This document shows positions 1-7,065 of a DNA stretch of 9,989 bases, piece by piece; position 1 is the stretch's first letter, and every line of letters begins with the position of its first letter. A program made the translations under genes and the position numbers. The notes under the pieces were generated by a model. That model saw nothing but the letters and a program-made list of their open reading frames with translations. It had not been told where the DNA came from and made no database searches. Source of the DNA: Kaiparowitsia sp041742695 (GTDB lineage Bacteria; Cyanobacteriota; Cyanobacteriia; Elainellales; Elainellaceae); the NCBI GenBank assembly GCA_041742695.1, contig JBGTOF010000348.1:1-9989 (forward strand), written 5' to 3'.

Positions 1-1058
1 GTGCCAAAATCATCTAAACAGAGCTGAATTTGTCGCTCTTGAATGCAATGAAGCAGGATGGCAGTCGTCTGAGCGTTTTCGATGATGGCGCTTTCAGTAA
101 TCTCAAGCTTGAGAAAACGCGGGTTGAGTTGGGTGATCTTGAGGATGTGGTCGAGCTGGGATAAGAAGTTGGGCTGCACCAGCTGCCGTGCTGACAAATT
201 GACACTGATTGTGAGAGATGAGTGGTTCAGATCGTGTTGCCATTGGCGTAGCTGCTGACAAGCTTGCATTAGCACCTGCTCCCCAATCGGGATAATCAGC
301 CCGGTTTCTTCCGCGAGGGGAATGAAGTCGCCTGGGGGCACTAGCCCGCGCTGGGGATGGGGCCAGCGCACGAGCGCTTCGAAGCCTGTGATCGTGCGCT
401 GCGTTAGGTCAATAATCGGCTGATAGTAAACAATGAGTTCGTTTTGCTGCACAGCGTAGCGCAGGTCGGTTTCGAGCTGTAGGTTTTGCTGCACGGCTGC
501 GTGCATCGCGGGGTCAAAGACTTTGAATTGGCCTTTACCTGAGGCCTTGGCGCGATACATGGCGGTGTCAGCATCGCGCAGCACATGGTCAGCAGAGGGA
601 TACGTGCGATCGCCCAGAACAATGCCAATGCTGGCGTTGATAAACACTTCGTGGCGCTGTAGATGAAAGGGGAGGCTCATGCGCGTCAAGATGGCGTTGG
701 CGATCGCCATAAGCTGTGCCAAATCTGCCGCAGGATGAATCAGGATGGCAAACTCATCCCCCCCAAATCGGGAGAGAGTATCCCCAGGTTGAATCAAGCC
801 TTCTAAGCAGCGGGCGATCGCCAGCAATAGCTCATCTCCCACTAAGTGCCCCAGGGAATCGTTCACCAGCTTGAATCGATCGCAGTCCAGAAACAGCATG
901 CCAAACTGATAGTCAGGCTGCACCTGCGATTGCGCCATGGCCTGCTGCAGTCGATCCATAAACAGCCGCCGATTGGGCAACTGCGTAAACCCATAATGCA
1001 ACGCCATTTCCCGAAGTCGGTTTTCAAGCTGGCGGCGCTCTTGACTTTCTTGCTGAAG
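1..1058 (-). pseudogene. GGDEF-EAL output half of a REC-GGDEF-EAL regulator, separated by an in-frame stop and cut by the window edge
   Basis: Reading on through the TAA at 1059-1061 in the same frame gives about 352 uninterrupted codons to the left edge. They encode a continued coiled linker, a GGDEF domain (diguanylate cyclase; GGDEF itself at 750-764, preceded by LSRF and by FLDCDRFKLVNDSLGH) and an EAL domain (c-di-GMP phosphodiesterase; EAL at 372-380, then NLSARQL, LEITES and the start of DDFG at the edge). The usual opening DxLTGLPNR of GGDEF reads YGFTQLPNR, so the first Asp is missing. The inhibitory-site RxxD reads QPGD, so product inhibition is probably absent. No good start follows the stop: the first ATG (1005-1007) lacks a clear ribosome site and would clip the domain edge. 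I call it a disabled 3' half of one ancestral gene. Stop read-through or a sequencing error are the alternatives. The EAL C-terminus lies outside the window. Confidence 0.85.
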
Positions 1059-1553
1059 TTAATCGTTTGCAAGTTCTAAGCGCTGAGTGCGATCGCGCAC
1101 CCGCTGTTCCAGCTCATTCTGTAACTGTTGATTGCGACGTTCGGCCTGCCGTAGTGCCAGTTGGTTGCGCACCCGTGCTACCACCTCTTCCATATAAAAG
1201 GGCTTGGTGATGTAGTCGGCGCCCCCGACGCTAAAGGCGCGCGACTTGTCTATGCCTTCATCAAGCGCGCTCAGAAACATGACAGGAATGTCTCGGGTAT
1301 CGGAATGAGACTTAAGCTGCATGCATACGGCATAGCCATCCATCTCAGGCATCATAATGTCGAGCAGCACCAAGTCAGGATACTTCGCTGCGATCGCCTT
1401 TAACGCCAGTGAGCCATTAATTGCCATGCGAACGCTGTAGCCCTCAGACTGGAGCAAATTCGACAGAATTCGCAAGTTTGCCGGAGTGTCATCCACAATC
1501 AGGATGTCTGCAAGGGCGGCGGTAGTGGTTTGAGAAACGCTCACATTAGACAT
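1059..1553 (-). CDS. Response regulator receiver domain with coiled linker (truncated REC-GGDEF-EAL)
   Basis: This 164-residue protein has one CheY-like receiver domain at about residues 15-133. The acidic pair is Asp21-Asp22, the phospho-acceptor is Asp65 in LVLLDIMMPEMDG, the switch residue is Ser95 and the conserved Lys is Lys117 in TKPF. Residues 134-164 form a charged amphipathic coil (QQLQNELEQRVRDRTQRLE), the usual signalling helix leading into an output domain. Translation stops at TAA (1059-1061), but the frame is open beyond it into GGDEF-EAL, so the stop removes the effector. The likely partner is the hybrid kinase whose gene ends 54 bp upstream on the same strand, probably co-transcribed. 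I see no clear Shine-Dalgarno before the ATG. If the stop is real, the product is a single-domain receiver that could still accept phosphate without making or degrading c-di-GMP. Confidence 0.9.
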   Translation of the reverse strand: MSNVSVSQTTTAALADILIVDDTPANLRILSNLLQSEGYSVRMAINGSLALKAIAAKYPDLVLLDIMMPEMDGYAVCMQLKSHSDTRDIPVMFLSALDEGIDKSRAFSVGGADYITKPFYMEEVVARVRNQLALRQAERRNQQLQNELEQRVRDRTQRLELAND

Positions 1554-1607
1554 AAACCGCAGGGATAGAGTGCTGTTGAATAACGCTGCACGGTGCCTTA
1601 AATTCTC

Positions 1608-4600
1608 TCAAGTTCTAGAGGGACAGCTTTGGGACGCCGGGGTATCGATCGCGCTGCGGGTCAGGGTCGAGATCACGTCGAATCGAAAGTCATGGGTGAG
1701 ATCTTGAAGGGCGATCGCCAGCGATTGGTATTGCGTAGGAATCTGCTCTAAAAGCTGCAACACTTGGCGATCGCTGCATTGGGTCGCAGCCCGGTGCAGC
1801 GCAGTCAACCAGGTTGCAGGCATTACCGTAAGACTCTCGACCGTGAGCTCTGCCAAGAGTTGCGGCGGCTCAGCAGCAGAAAGAGCCTCATAGGCATACT
1901 GCAGGCCAAGATGCTGCTGCAATAGCGCCAGCATCTTGGCCTTTTTGATCGGCTTGTGTATCACATCTTCGCAGCCGCAGGCCAAAATCTGCCGCCGCTG
2001 CTCTTCAAACGCGTTAGCTGTCAGCGCAATTACTACTGTCTTTTGCCCCTGAGCTGTGGCCTTAATGTGTCGGGTAGCAGCATAGCCATCCAGCACAGGC
2101 ATTTGCATATCCATCCAGATCAGATCGGGTTGCCACTCTTGCCAGATCTGGATACCCTCCTGGCCATCGACAGCAGCACGGACATCAAAGCCCAGGTTTT
2201 CCATCAGCTTGGTCATCAGTAACCGATTGGTGGCGCTGTCTTCCACAATTAGAATGCGGTATACAGGTTGACCCGGTGCCAGCCCCACCACTTGCTCAGC
2301 ATCCCAAACCGGAGCAGGAACATCCGGCGGAGATGCGACCTCAGCTCTCATGGAGAAAGTGAAGCGGCTCCCTTCGTCTAGTTTGCTCGTTACAGCGATC
2401 GCCCCACCCAGCAACTTGACAAAGCGTTGAGTGATCGCCAACCCCAATCCAGTGCCTTCAATCTGGGTTCCGCTCTTTGCCCGCTCAAAGGGCTGAAAGA
2501 TTTTGCTGACCTCTTCGGCTGACATGCCCAACCCTGTATCTTCAATTTCAAAACTGAGATGACATGGGATCGATAGAGCCTTGCCTGTTTCGCCCCTAGA
2601 ACCATCAGGGTTAGCAGGGACGTGTACCAAATTTTCGCCAGCGTTGCCGTGGCTAGAATCATCATGGGATTGAGGAGAGACAAGGTGCTGCCCATGAAAG
2701 GGGGAATGGAGTGAGTTCAAATCAGGTCGCCCGTCGCCTACAGTGGCACTAACCTTCAGCCTTACTTCCCCTTGCTGAGTAAACTTGATGGCATTGCCCA
2801 GCAGGTTGATTAACACCTGGCGCAGTTTGCTCTGGTCAGTGCGAATATATTGCGGCACAGACGGGTCGAACTGAATAGAGAAGCATAACCCTTTGTTAGC
2901 AATCCGCAGGCGAAACATTTCATCCAATTCTTCTAGCAACTTGTAGAGATGGAACTCTTCTACATTAAGAGCAATTCGTCCAGCCTCAATTTTTGACATT
3001 TCCAGCACATCGTTGATGAGCTCTAGCAGGTGTTCGCCACTGCGGCTGATGATGGCGAGGTAATCCTGATAGTCTCCTGATAACGTGGGGTCTCGGTGCA
3101 TGAGCTGGGCAAACCCCAAAATGGCATTGAGGGGCGTCCGCAGTTCATGGCTCATGTTCGCCAAAAACTCGCTCTTGGCGAGGTTGGCGGCGTTGGCGGC
3201 AGCGCTGGCCTTTTGCAGCGCCACAGACTGTTCCTGAGTTTGGCTAAACAGTTCAGACTGTTGGATGGCGACGCCTAGTTGGGCACCGACTTGGGTAGTG
3301 AGCTTGATTTCAAATTTCTGCCATTGGCGAGAGTTGGCGTTGTGGTAGCTGGCGAGGAGACCCCAAAGCTGATTGCCGCTAAAGATCGGAACGATCAAGT
3401 AAGCTTTGGCTTGCAGCGATTCCAGCAGTTCCATATAGCAGTCGTCAAAGCCCGCATCATAAATATCGGGGACAGAGAGATAGCGAATGCCGTTGCTGTA
3501 GTGTCCACCTTGGTTTTCTTGGAGATAAGTGTCTTGAATGGGAGAGGCGTCGGCATCTATGAGCTTAACGGTGCAGCGATCGCTCTCTAGCGCATAGCTG
3601 GTGCTGTCTTGGGCAAGTAGCGATCGCCAGCCTGAGCCGACCGATTCGGCGACGACATTACCACTCCAGTCAGGGTTAAAGCGATACACAATGACGCGGT
3701 CGCACGCCAATATCTGCCGCAGTTCGTCGGTTGTCGTGCGAAAGATGTCGTCAATGTTGAGGGTTTGACGCATTCGCTGCACCACTCGGGCGATCGCCCT
3801 TTCGCGGTTGGCGGTTTGCGTTAGGGCGATCGCCGACTCTTCTTGAGCAGTGATGTCGCTAATGGTGCAGACTACCCGCTCCACATTGCCCTCGTCATCC
3901 AATTGGGGATCAGCGTTGAACAGCAGCCAGCGATGGGCTGAGCCATCATCGGCGGGGTTGATAGAGCTGGCGTGCTGAATGCCTAGCACTTCGCCGAGTA
4001 GGGGCGTTTTTTGGGCGATCACCCGCTGCACTGGCAAGTCTTCTAATGCGGGCACGGTGTTGTTTTTGCGCACAACTGTCCAGTTCTGTCCAAACACCTG
4101 CCGAGTTGATTCGGTAACCAACCCCAATAAATGAACTGCGGCCTGATTTTGAGAAAGGATCTCGGCGCTAGAGTTGAGTAGCAATACGCCAACCTGCATA
4201 TCGCGAATGAGCAGACGAAACTTTTTCTCGCTCTCTCGTAGGGCTTCTTCACGCATGGCCTGGTTCATCAGCCGCTGATCAAAGAGCGACGCGATTAACA
4301 GCGCATTGAGCAGCACCAACGTTTTGACGCCAATGGCGATCGCTAACCAAAAGGGCGAAAAGTTGGGTATCATCCCTGCGGTCGGGAGTAGCGCAGCCCC
4401 AGTAAGGGGATGAAACTGCGTAGCGGCCATGCCCGTATAGTGCATACCGCTGACGGCCATCCCCATCACCACCGCACTGATGGAGCGGCGCAGGATAGAA
4501 TGACGCGTTTCTCGCTGGGGCTGAATTTTGGCCAGCCATAGCGCTCCAAAGGAGGCCAGCACGGCGATCGCCAGTGACAGCAGCACCAGCCTCGCATCGT

Positions 4601-5006
4601 AGTCCATGGGCATTGATGTTTCCATCGCCGCCATGCCGATGTAATGCATCCCCGCGATAGCGCTACCCATGCAAAGACCGCCAGGCAGCAGTGTCCAGCT
4701 CCATTGGTGCGATCGCCGCAGCAGATTAAAGGCAATGCCGGAGGCCAAAATGGCGCACAGCAGTGATACGACTGTGGGCCCCATATTGTATGACACCGGA
4801 TACGGCATCTCGACGGCTAGCATTGCGACAAAGTGCATTGACCAAATGCCGGTGCCCATTGCCGCGGACCCCGCAGCGAGCCAAAGCACTTGCCGCCGTG
4901 CCGCACTCCCTTGCATTCGCCGGGCTAGGTCAAGCGCTGTGTATGACCCGAATACGGCGATCGCAAAGGACAGTGCCACCAGCCAATTGTTATACGTAGA
5001 CTCCAT
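1608..5006 (-). CDS. MHYT-PAS-GAF hybrid sensor histidine kinase with C-terminal receiver
   Basis: This 1132-residue membrane kinase has these domains in order. An MHYT sensor spans about residues 5-245, with seven hydrophobic segments and three signature motifs (MHFV 57-60, MHYI 120-123, MHYT 188-191); the family is proposed to bind metal and sense a diatomic gas. A PAS-like domain lies at about 260-390. A phytochrome-type GAF lies at about 405-580, with Cys478 (DRCT) and Cys523 (DDCYMELL). HisKA has phospho-accepting His620 in SHELRTP. HATPase_c has its N box at Asn738, DTGLG at 823-827 and GTGLGLA at 851-857. A receiver at about 916-1035 has Glu922, Asp923, phospho-site Asp966, Thr996 and Lys1018. 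A helical tail of about 95 residues ends the protein; I see no clear Hpt histidine in it. A hydrophilic insert rich in His and Ser (about 758-812) sits inside the ATPase domain. All catalytic residues look intact. The adjacent regulator gene is the obvious phosphotransfer partner. Confidence 0.95.
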   Translation of the reverse strand: MESTYNNWLVALSFAIAVFGSYTALDLARRMQGSAARRQVLWLAAGSAAMGTGIWSMHFVAMLAVEMPYPVSYNMGPTVVSLLCAILASGIAFNLLRRSHQWSWTLLPGGLCMGSAIAGMHYIGMAAMETSMPMDYDARLVLLSLAIAVLASFGALWLAKIQPQRETRHSILRRSISAVVMGMAVSGMHYTGMAATQFHPLTGAALLPTAGMIPNFSPFWLAIAIGVKTLVLLNALLIASLFDQRLMNQAMREEALRESEKKFRLLIRDMQVGVLLLNSSAEILSQNQAAVHLLGLVTESTRQVFGQNWTVVRKNNTVPALEDLPVQRVIAQKTPLLGEVLGIQHASSINPADDGSAHRWLLFNADPQLDDEGNVERVVCTISDITAQEESAIALTQTANRERAIARVVQRMRQTLNIDDIFRTTTDELRQILACDRVIVYRFNPDWSGNVVAESVGSGWRSLLAQDSTSYALESDRCTVKLIDADASPIQDTYLQENQGGHYSNGIRYLSVPDIYDAGFDDCYMELLESLQAKAYLIVPIFSGNQLWGLLASYHNANSRQWQKFEIKLTTQVGAQLGVAIQQSELFSQTQEQSVALQKASAAANAANLAKSEFLANMSHELRTPLNAILGFAQLMHRDPTLSGDYQDYLAIISRSGEHLLELINDVLEMSKIEAGRIALNVEEFHLYKLLEELDEMFRLRIANKGLCFSIQFDPSVPQYIRTDQSKLRQVLINLLGNAIKFTQQGEVRLKVSATVGDGRPDLNSLHSPFHGQHLVSPQSHDDSSHGNAGENLVHVPANPDGSRGETGKALSIPCHLSFEIEDTGLGMSAEEVSKIFQPFERAKSGTQIEGTGLGLAITQRFVKLLGGAIAVTSKLDEGSRFTFSMRAEVASPPDVPAPVWDAEQVVGLAPGQPVYRILIVEDSATNRLLMTKLMENLGFDVRAAVDGQEGIQIWQEWQPDLIWMDMQMPVLDGYAATRHIKATAQGQKTVVIALTANAFEEQRRQILACGCEDVIHKPIKKAKMLALLQQHLGLQYAYEALSAAEPPQLLAELTVESLTVMPATWLTALHRAATQCSDRQVLQLLEQIPTQYQSLAIALQDLTHDFRFDVISTLTRSAIDTPASQSCPSRT

Positions 5007-5012
5007 ACCTAG

Positions 5013-5017
5013 CTTCC
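5013..5017 (-). promoter_or_regulatory. Ribosome binding site for the hybrid kinase
   Basis: On the minus strand GGAAG stands 6 nt before the ATG at 5006. It supports the start chosen, which also gives the MHYT domain its complete first membrane segment. Confidence 0.5.
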
Positions 5018-5226
5018 AAAAATCTCAAGTGCTGCTGACAAGGCTGAATGCGGTGAATGAGCTTTAAGGCGTGCAGCGTGGTGACCCAATGGCGATCGCA
5101 TCCCCAAACGCTGCGATAGAGGATGCGATGCTCATGCATAGCCTAAGGACAACGTGCTAATCTGCGTCCTAAATTGACAGGCAGCCTGGGGTGCAGTGGC
5201 CTTAAGACGTAAAGCTGCAATGGTTC

Positions 5227-5246
5227 GTGTAATGTGCGAATTACAC
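5227..5246. promoter_or_regulatory. Operator-like palindrome upstream of the hybrid kinase
   Basis: Perfect 7-bp arms, GTGTAAT (5227-5233) and ATTACAC (5240-5246), are separated by 6 bp. The arrangement is typical of a dimeric transcription-factor site. It lies about 220 bp before the kinase start. The spacing is GTA-N10-TAC, not the GTA-N8-TAC of NtcA, so I do not assign a regulator. Confidence 0.35.
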
Positions 5247-5366
5247 AACGCGCTACCGCTAATCTAAGCCTGTTGTGATCAAATCTCTAAATCCACCCTG
5301 CCTTTAGAATACCCATGAATTTAGATGAATAAAGGGATAATCCAACAATATCCGCCAACTTGCTGA

Positions 5367-5387
5367 GGTTCCTAAGCAGTTAGAACC
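5367..5387. repeat. Small inverted repeat
   Basis: GGTTC (5367-5371) and GAACC (5383-5387) pair around an 11-nt loop. It is short and could arise by chance; recorded as part of the structured intergenic region. Confidence 0.3.
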
Positions 5388-5460
5388 GAATACGAATCAC
5401 CCTAAAATTGTTTGATGAAGCCTATATCAATAGGTGATCGCACGACATCAATCAGCGCTG

Positions 5461-5521
5461 AATAGGATTCATGTTGCTCCGTTTTGATGTTTGAGTTCAC
5501 CCAAAAAGCCTGAATCCTATT
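5461..5521. repeat. Perfect 11-bp inverted repeat spanning 61 bp
   Basis: AATAGGATTCA (5461-5471) is matched exactly by TGAATCCTATT (5511-5521), with 39 bp between them. It could form a long-loop hairpin or be the ends of a tiny mobile-element relic. No target duplication is visible at its borders. Confidence 0.5.
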
Positions 5522-5794
5522 AGCTTGAAATAATTACTTAATTGAAACCCAAAATGGAGACCATTGTTGAGCGTAAATATTGTACTGCAAGAACTTTATC
5601 ATTCCACCAAGAATTTATTGGGGAGCGACCTGATGAGGCTCAATGATGCTTAAGAAAAGTGTTAAGCAGCGTTCTGCTTGATTAAGAAATAGCTATATTT
5701 CCGAATAATAGTTTAATGAAATTGGTGTGGATTCCGTTGATATACTGAATCGCCTGCCCAAATCTTCTAATCACAGCAATTTCCAATTCCTTGA

Positions 5795-5811
5795 ACTCAG
5801 ATATTTTGAGT
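5795..5811. repeat. Small inverted repeat
   Basis: ACTCA (5795-5799) and TGAGT (5807-5811) face each other across 7 bp, about 15 bp left of another repeat cluster. Too short to assign a role. Confidence 0.3.
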
Positions 5812-5823
5812 CGAATCATGCAT

Positions 5824-5866
5824 TGTCTGGCCTTTATAGACATACGGTTGGCCTATTTAGACAGGC
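5824..5866. repeat. Pair of 15-bp direct repeats, 21 bp apart
   Basis: TGGCCTTTATAGACA (5828-5842) recurs as TGGCCTATTTAGACA (5849-5863), matching at 13 of 15 positions with a start-to-start distance of 21 bp, two helical turns. Each copy overlaps an inverted repeat: TGTCT/AGACA (5824-5828 with 5838-5842) and GCCT/AGGC (5851-5854 with 5863-5866). This is the layout of a protein-binding array, but no known site is recognised. Confidence 0.45.
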
Positions 5867-5915
5867 GTGATCACCCCGATTTATCTGTATTTTTTTTGCC
5901 GACCATAAAGTAATC

Positions 5916-5941
5916 TTAAAGCTATTTTAAATTTAAAGCTA
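5916..5941. repeat. 9-bp direct repeat in an A/T tract
   Basis: TTAAAGCTA occurs at 5916-5924 and 5933-5941. Between them lies a 12-bp A/T palindrome, TTTAAATTTAAA. It may be only low-complexity sequence. Confidence 0.3.
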
Positions 5942-6098
5942 AAGAAAAATAAATACAGCACTCTTGACTTATCAAAAGTTCTGCACAGTAACTTCGGTAT
6001 AGTTAATGTTCTGGTTCAAAGCAAGGTTGTAATCCCCTAATATTTGAGGTGCAGCAAAGCCTAGGATTGATCTGTCGAGTTAATCTATTACTTCCATA

Positions 6099-6120
6099 CT
6101 TTGCTTAAATCTTTGCTTAA
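6099..6120. repeat. Tandem 10-bp repeat, period 12
   Basis: CTTTGCTTAA occurs at 6099-6108 and 6111-6120. Its first 7 bases are complementary to AGCAAAG some 50 bp to the left, so alternative hairpins are possible in a transcript. Confidence 0.35.
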
Positions 6121-6152
6121 GGCAACGGGTCTGATTAACTGACAAACCTTTT

Positions 6153-6235
6153 CTTGTAGGCTGGGTTGAACCCCGTGCAACCTAACACCAGCCTATAGTC
6201 TCTTGGGTTACGTTACCGCTAACCCAACTTACGAG
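6153..6235. repeat. 83-bp double-hairpin palindromic repeat (dispersed cyanobacterial type)
   Basis: The left half folds with AGGCTGG (6158-6164) against CCAGCCT (6188-6194), or GGTTG (6164-6168) against CAACC (6178-6182). The right half is a perfect 8-bp stem, TTGGGTTA (6203-6210) with TAACCCAA (6220-6227), around a 9-nt loop. The outer ends are also largely complementary, so the whole unit can form a cruciform. GTAGG..TGGGTT and AACCCAAC..TACG ends are, to my knowledge, typical of short palindromic elements repeated across many cyanobacterial genomes. It lies just beyond the 3' end of the DUF948 gene, a common place for such elements, and may also end or stabilise that transcript. Confidence 0.65.
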
Positions 6236-6289
6236 AGAATAGGAGTTTCAGGAATTTCGTCAGTCAACTAGGGCAACGGGTGGAACCCT

Positions 6290-7042
6290 TTAACCGCTTT
6301 GGTTTTGTCGGTCGGGTTGGAGGCGTGAGTCTGGATGGGGCAGGCCGATTCGAGAGCGATCGCCCCCCGGTTCGGCTGCCGTTTCTGGATTCAAGTCAGG
6401 TGATTCAGGCTGAACGCCTACAGCCTGGTTCGGCTCATCGTCTACATCATAAATTCCTAGATCGTCATCCTCGGCGGCTATCCAATTTTCCTCAGACATG
6501 AGGCCGTCTAGGTCGTCTGCAGCGTCAGGATCAAACTCAAAGCTATCAGGGAGCAAATCAGGGCGATCGCGATACGCGGCAAATCGCTGCTCTTCTATCG
6601 GGTTGCTTGGGCGAGTGGGGTTATAGGAGGGGCGTGAGGCTTGGGGCAGACGACTCGCGCGAGCGGATTTACTGGGGGGTGGCTGCATTAGATTGTGCCA
6701 GGCAGCACGGACTCCCACTACAACGCTCCGGGTCACCTTTTGCGCTTTTTTGGCCTGCTGCCGCACAGTTCCAAGACTTTGGTCTACCTGCTTAACAACA
6801 CGTCCTGCTTCTTGCACGCCTTCGCTCACGTCATCTGAGAGATCGGTCAACTCTAGGCCTGTGAGGCGAATAGCTTCTAGGGTTGGCGGCAGGTCACGGC
6901 TTAGAGTGTCAAACAGTTTTTCGGCACTCCGGGCAGCACGCGACAGATCTCTGAGGGCAGGCAATGCGGCAACGAGCACCGCCGTGAGCGATATGGCCAC
7001 CAGCAGCAAAGACAATCCCAACCAAAAGAGCGGGTCTATCAC
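6290..7042 (-). CDS. DUF948-type membrane-anchored protein with acidic disordered tail
   Basis: This 250-residue protein starts with GTG. Residues 6-29 form one membrane segment, followed by a long amphipathic helix (about 30-118: LSRAARSAEKLFDTLSRDL, then VSEGVQEAGRVVKQVDQSL). That is the layout of the DUF948 family, whose biochemical role is unknown. After a Pro/Ser/Arg-rich stretch (120-150), the tail (about 160-225) is rich in Asp and Glu (FDPDAADDLDG, EDDDLGIYDVDDEP) and is probably disordered. The gene follows the YtxH gene by only 23 bp, so the two are almost certainly co-transcribed. Such pairs of a short membrane anchor plus helix are common in cyanobacteria and are sometimes linked to envelope stress, but I cannot assign a function. 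There is no obvious ribosome site; translation may depend on the upstream gene. Confidence 0.8.
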   Translation of the reverse strand: MIDPLFWLGLSLLLVAISLTAVLVAALPALRDLSRAARSAEKLFDTLSRDLPPTLEAIRLTGLELTDLSDDVSEGVQEAGRVVKQVDQSLGTVRQQAKKAQKVTRSVVVGVRAAWHNLMQPPPSKSARASRLPQASRPSYNPTRPSNPIEEQRFAAYRDRPDLLPDSFEFDPDAADDLDGLMSEENWIAAEDDDLGIYDVDDEPNQAVGVQPESPDLNPETAAEPGGDRSRIGLPHPDSRLQPDRQNQSG

Positions 7043-7053
7043 AAGAACAGTAG

Positions 7054-7065
7054 ATCTATATAGAT
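7054..7065. repeat. 12-bp perfect palindrome between the YtxH and DUF948 genes
   Basis: ATCTATATAGAT is self-complementary and sits directly after the YtxH stop codon, in the 23-bp gap before the DUF948 start. It has no loop, so it is a weak RNA hairpin but could be a DNA-binding site. Possibly chance. Confidence 0.3.

Larger units (their letters stand above)
5007..6289. other. AT-rich intergenic region with no recognisable protein gene
   Basis: This 1.28-kb stretch holds no reading frame that looks like a real protein and is visibly richer in A and T than the genes on either side. The HIP1 octamer, frequent in the flanks, appears once at its left end (about 5092) and not again until about 6355. 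It contains several small inverted and direct repeats, listed separately, and a dispersed-type palindromic repeat at its right end. It must hold the promoter of the kinase operon, but I could not identify convincing -35/-10 boxes. It may be the eroded remains of lost genes or may hold an unrecognised non-coding RNA. Confidence 0.7.

Noticed and set aside
758..764. Seven-base C run in the GGDEF region as a frameshift site
   Set aside because: The frame is consistent on both sides and yields an intact GGDEF motif, so no length change is indicated.
4669..5067. 132-residue plus-strand frame opposite the kinase N-terminus
   Set aside because: It is fully antisense to the well-supported MHYT domain and has no coherent protein features.
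5227..5246. NtcA binding site
   Set aside because: The half-sites GTA and TAC are 10 bp apart, not the 8 bp required.
5964..6003. TTGACT and TATAGT as a plus-strand promoter
   Set aside because: The spacing is 28 bp, far from the usual 16-18, and no plus-strand gene follows.
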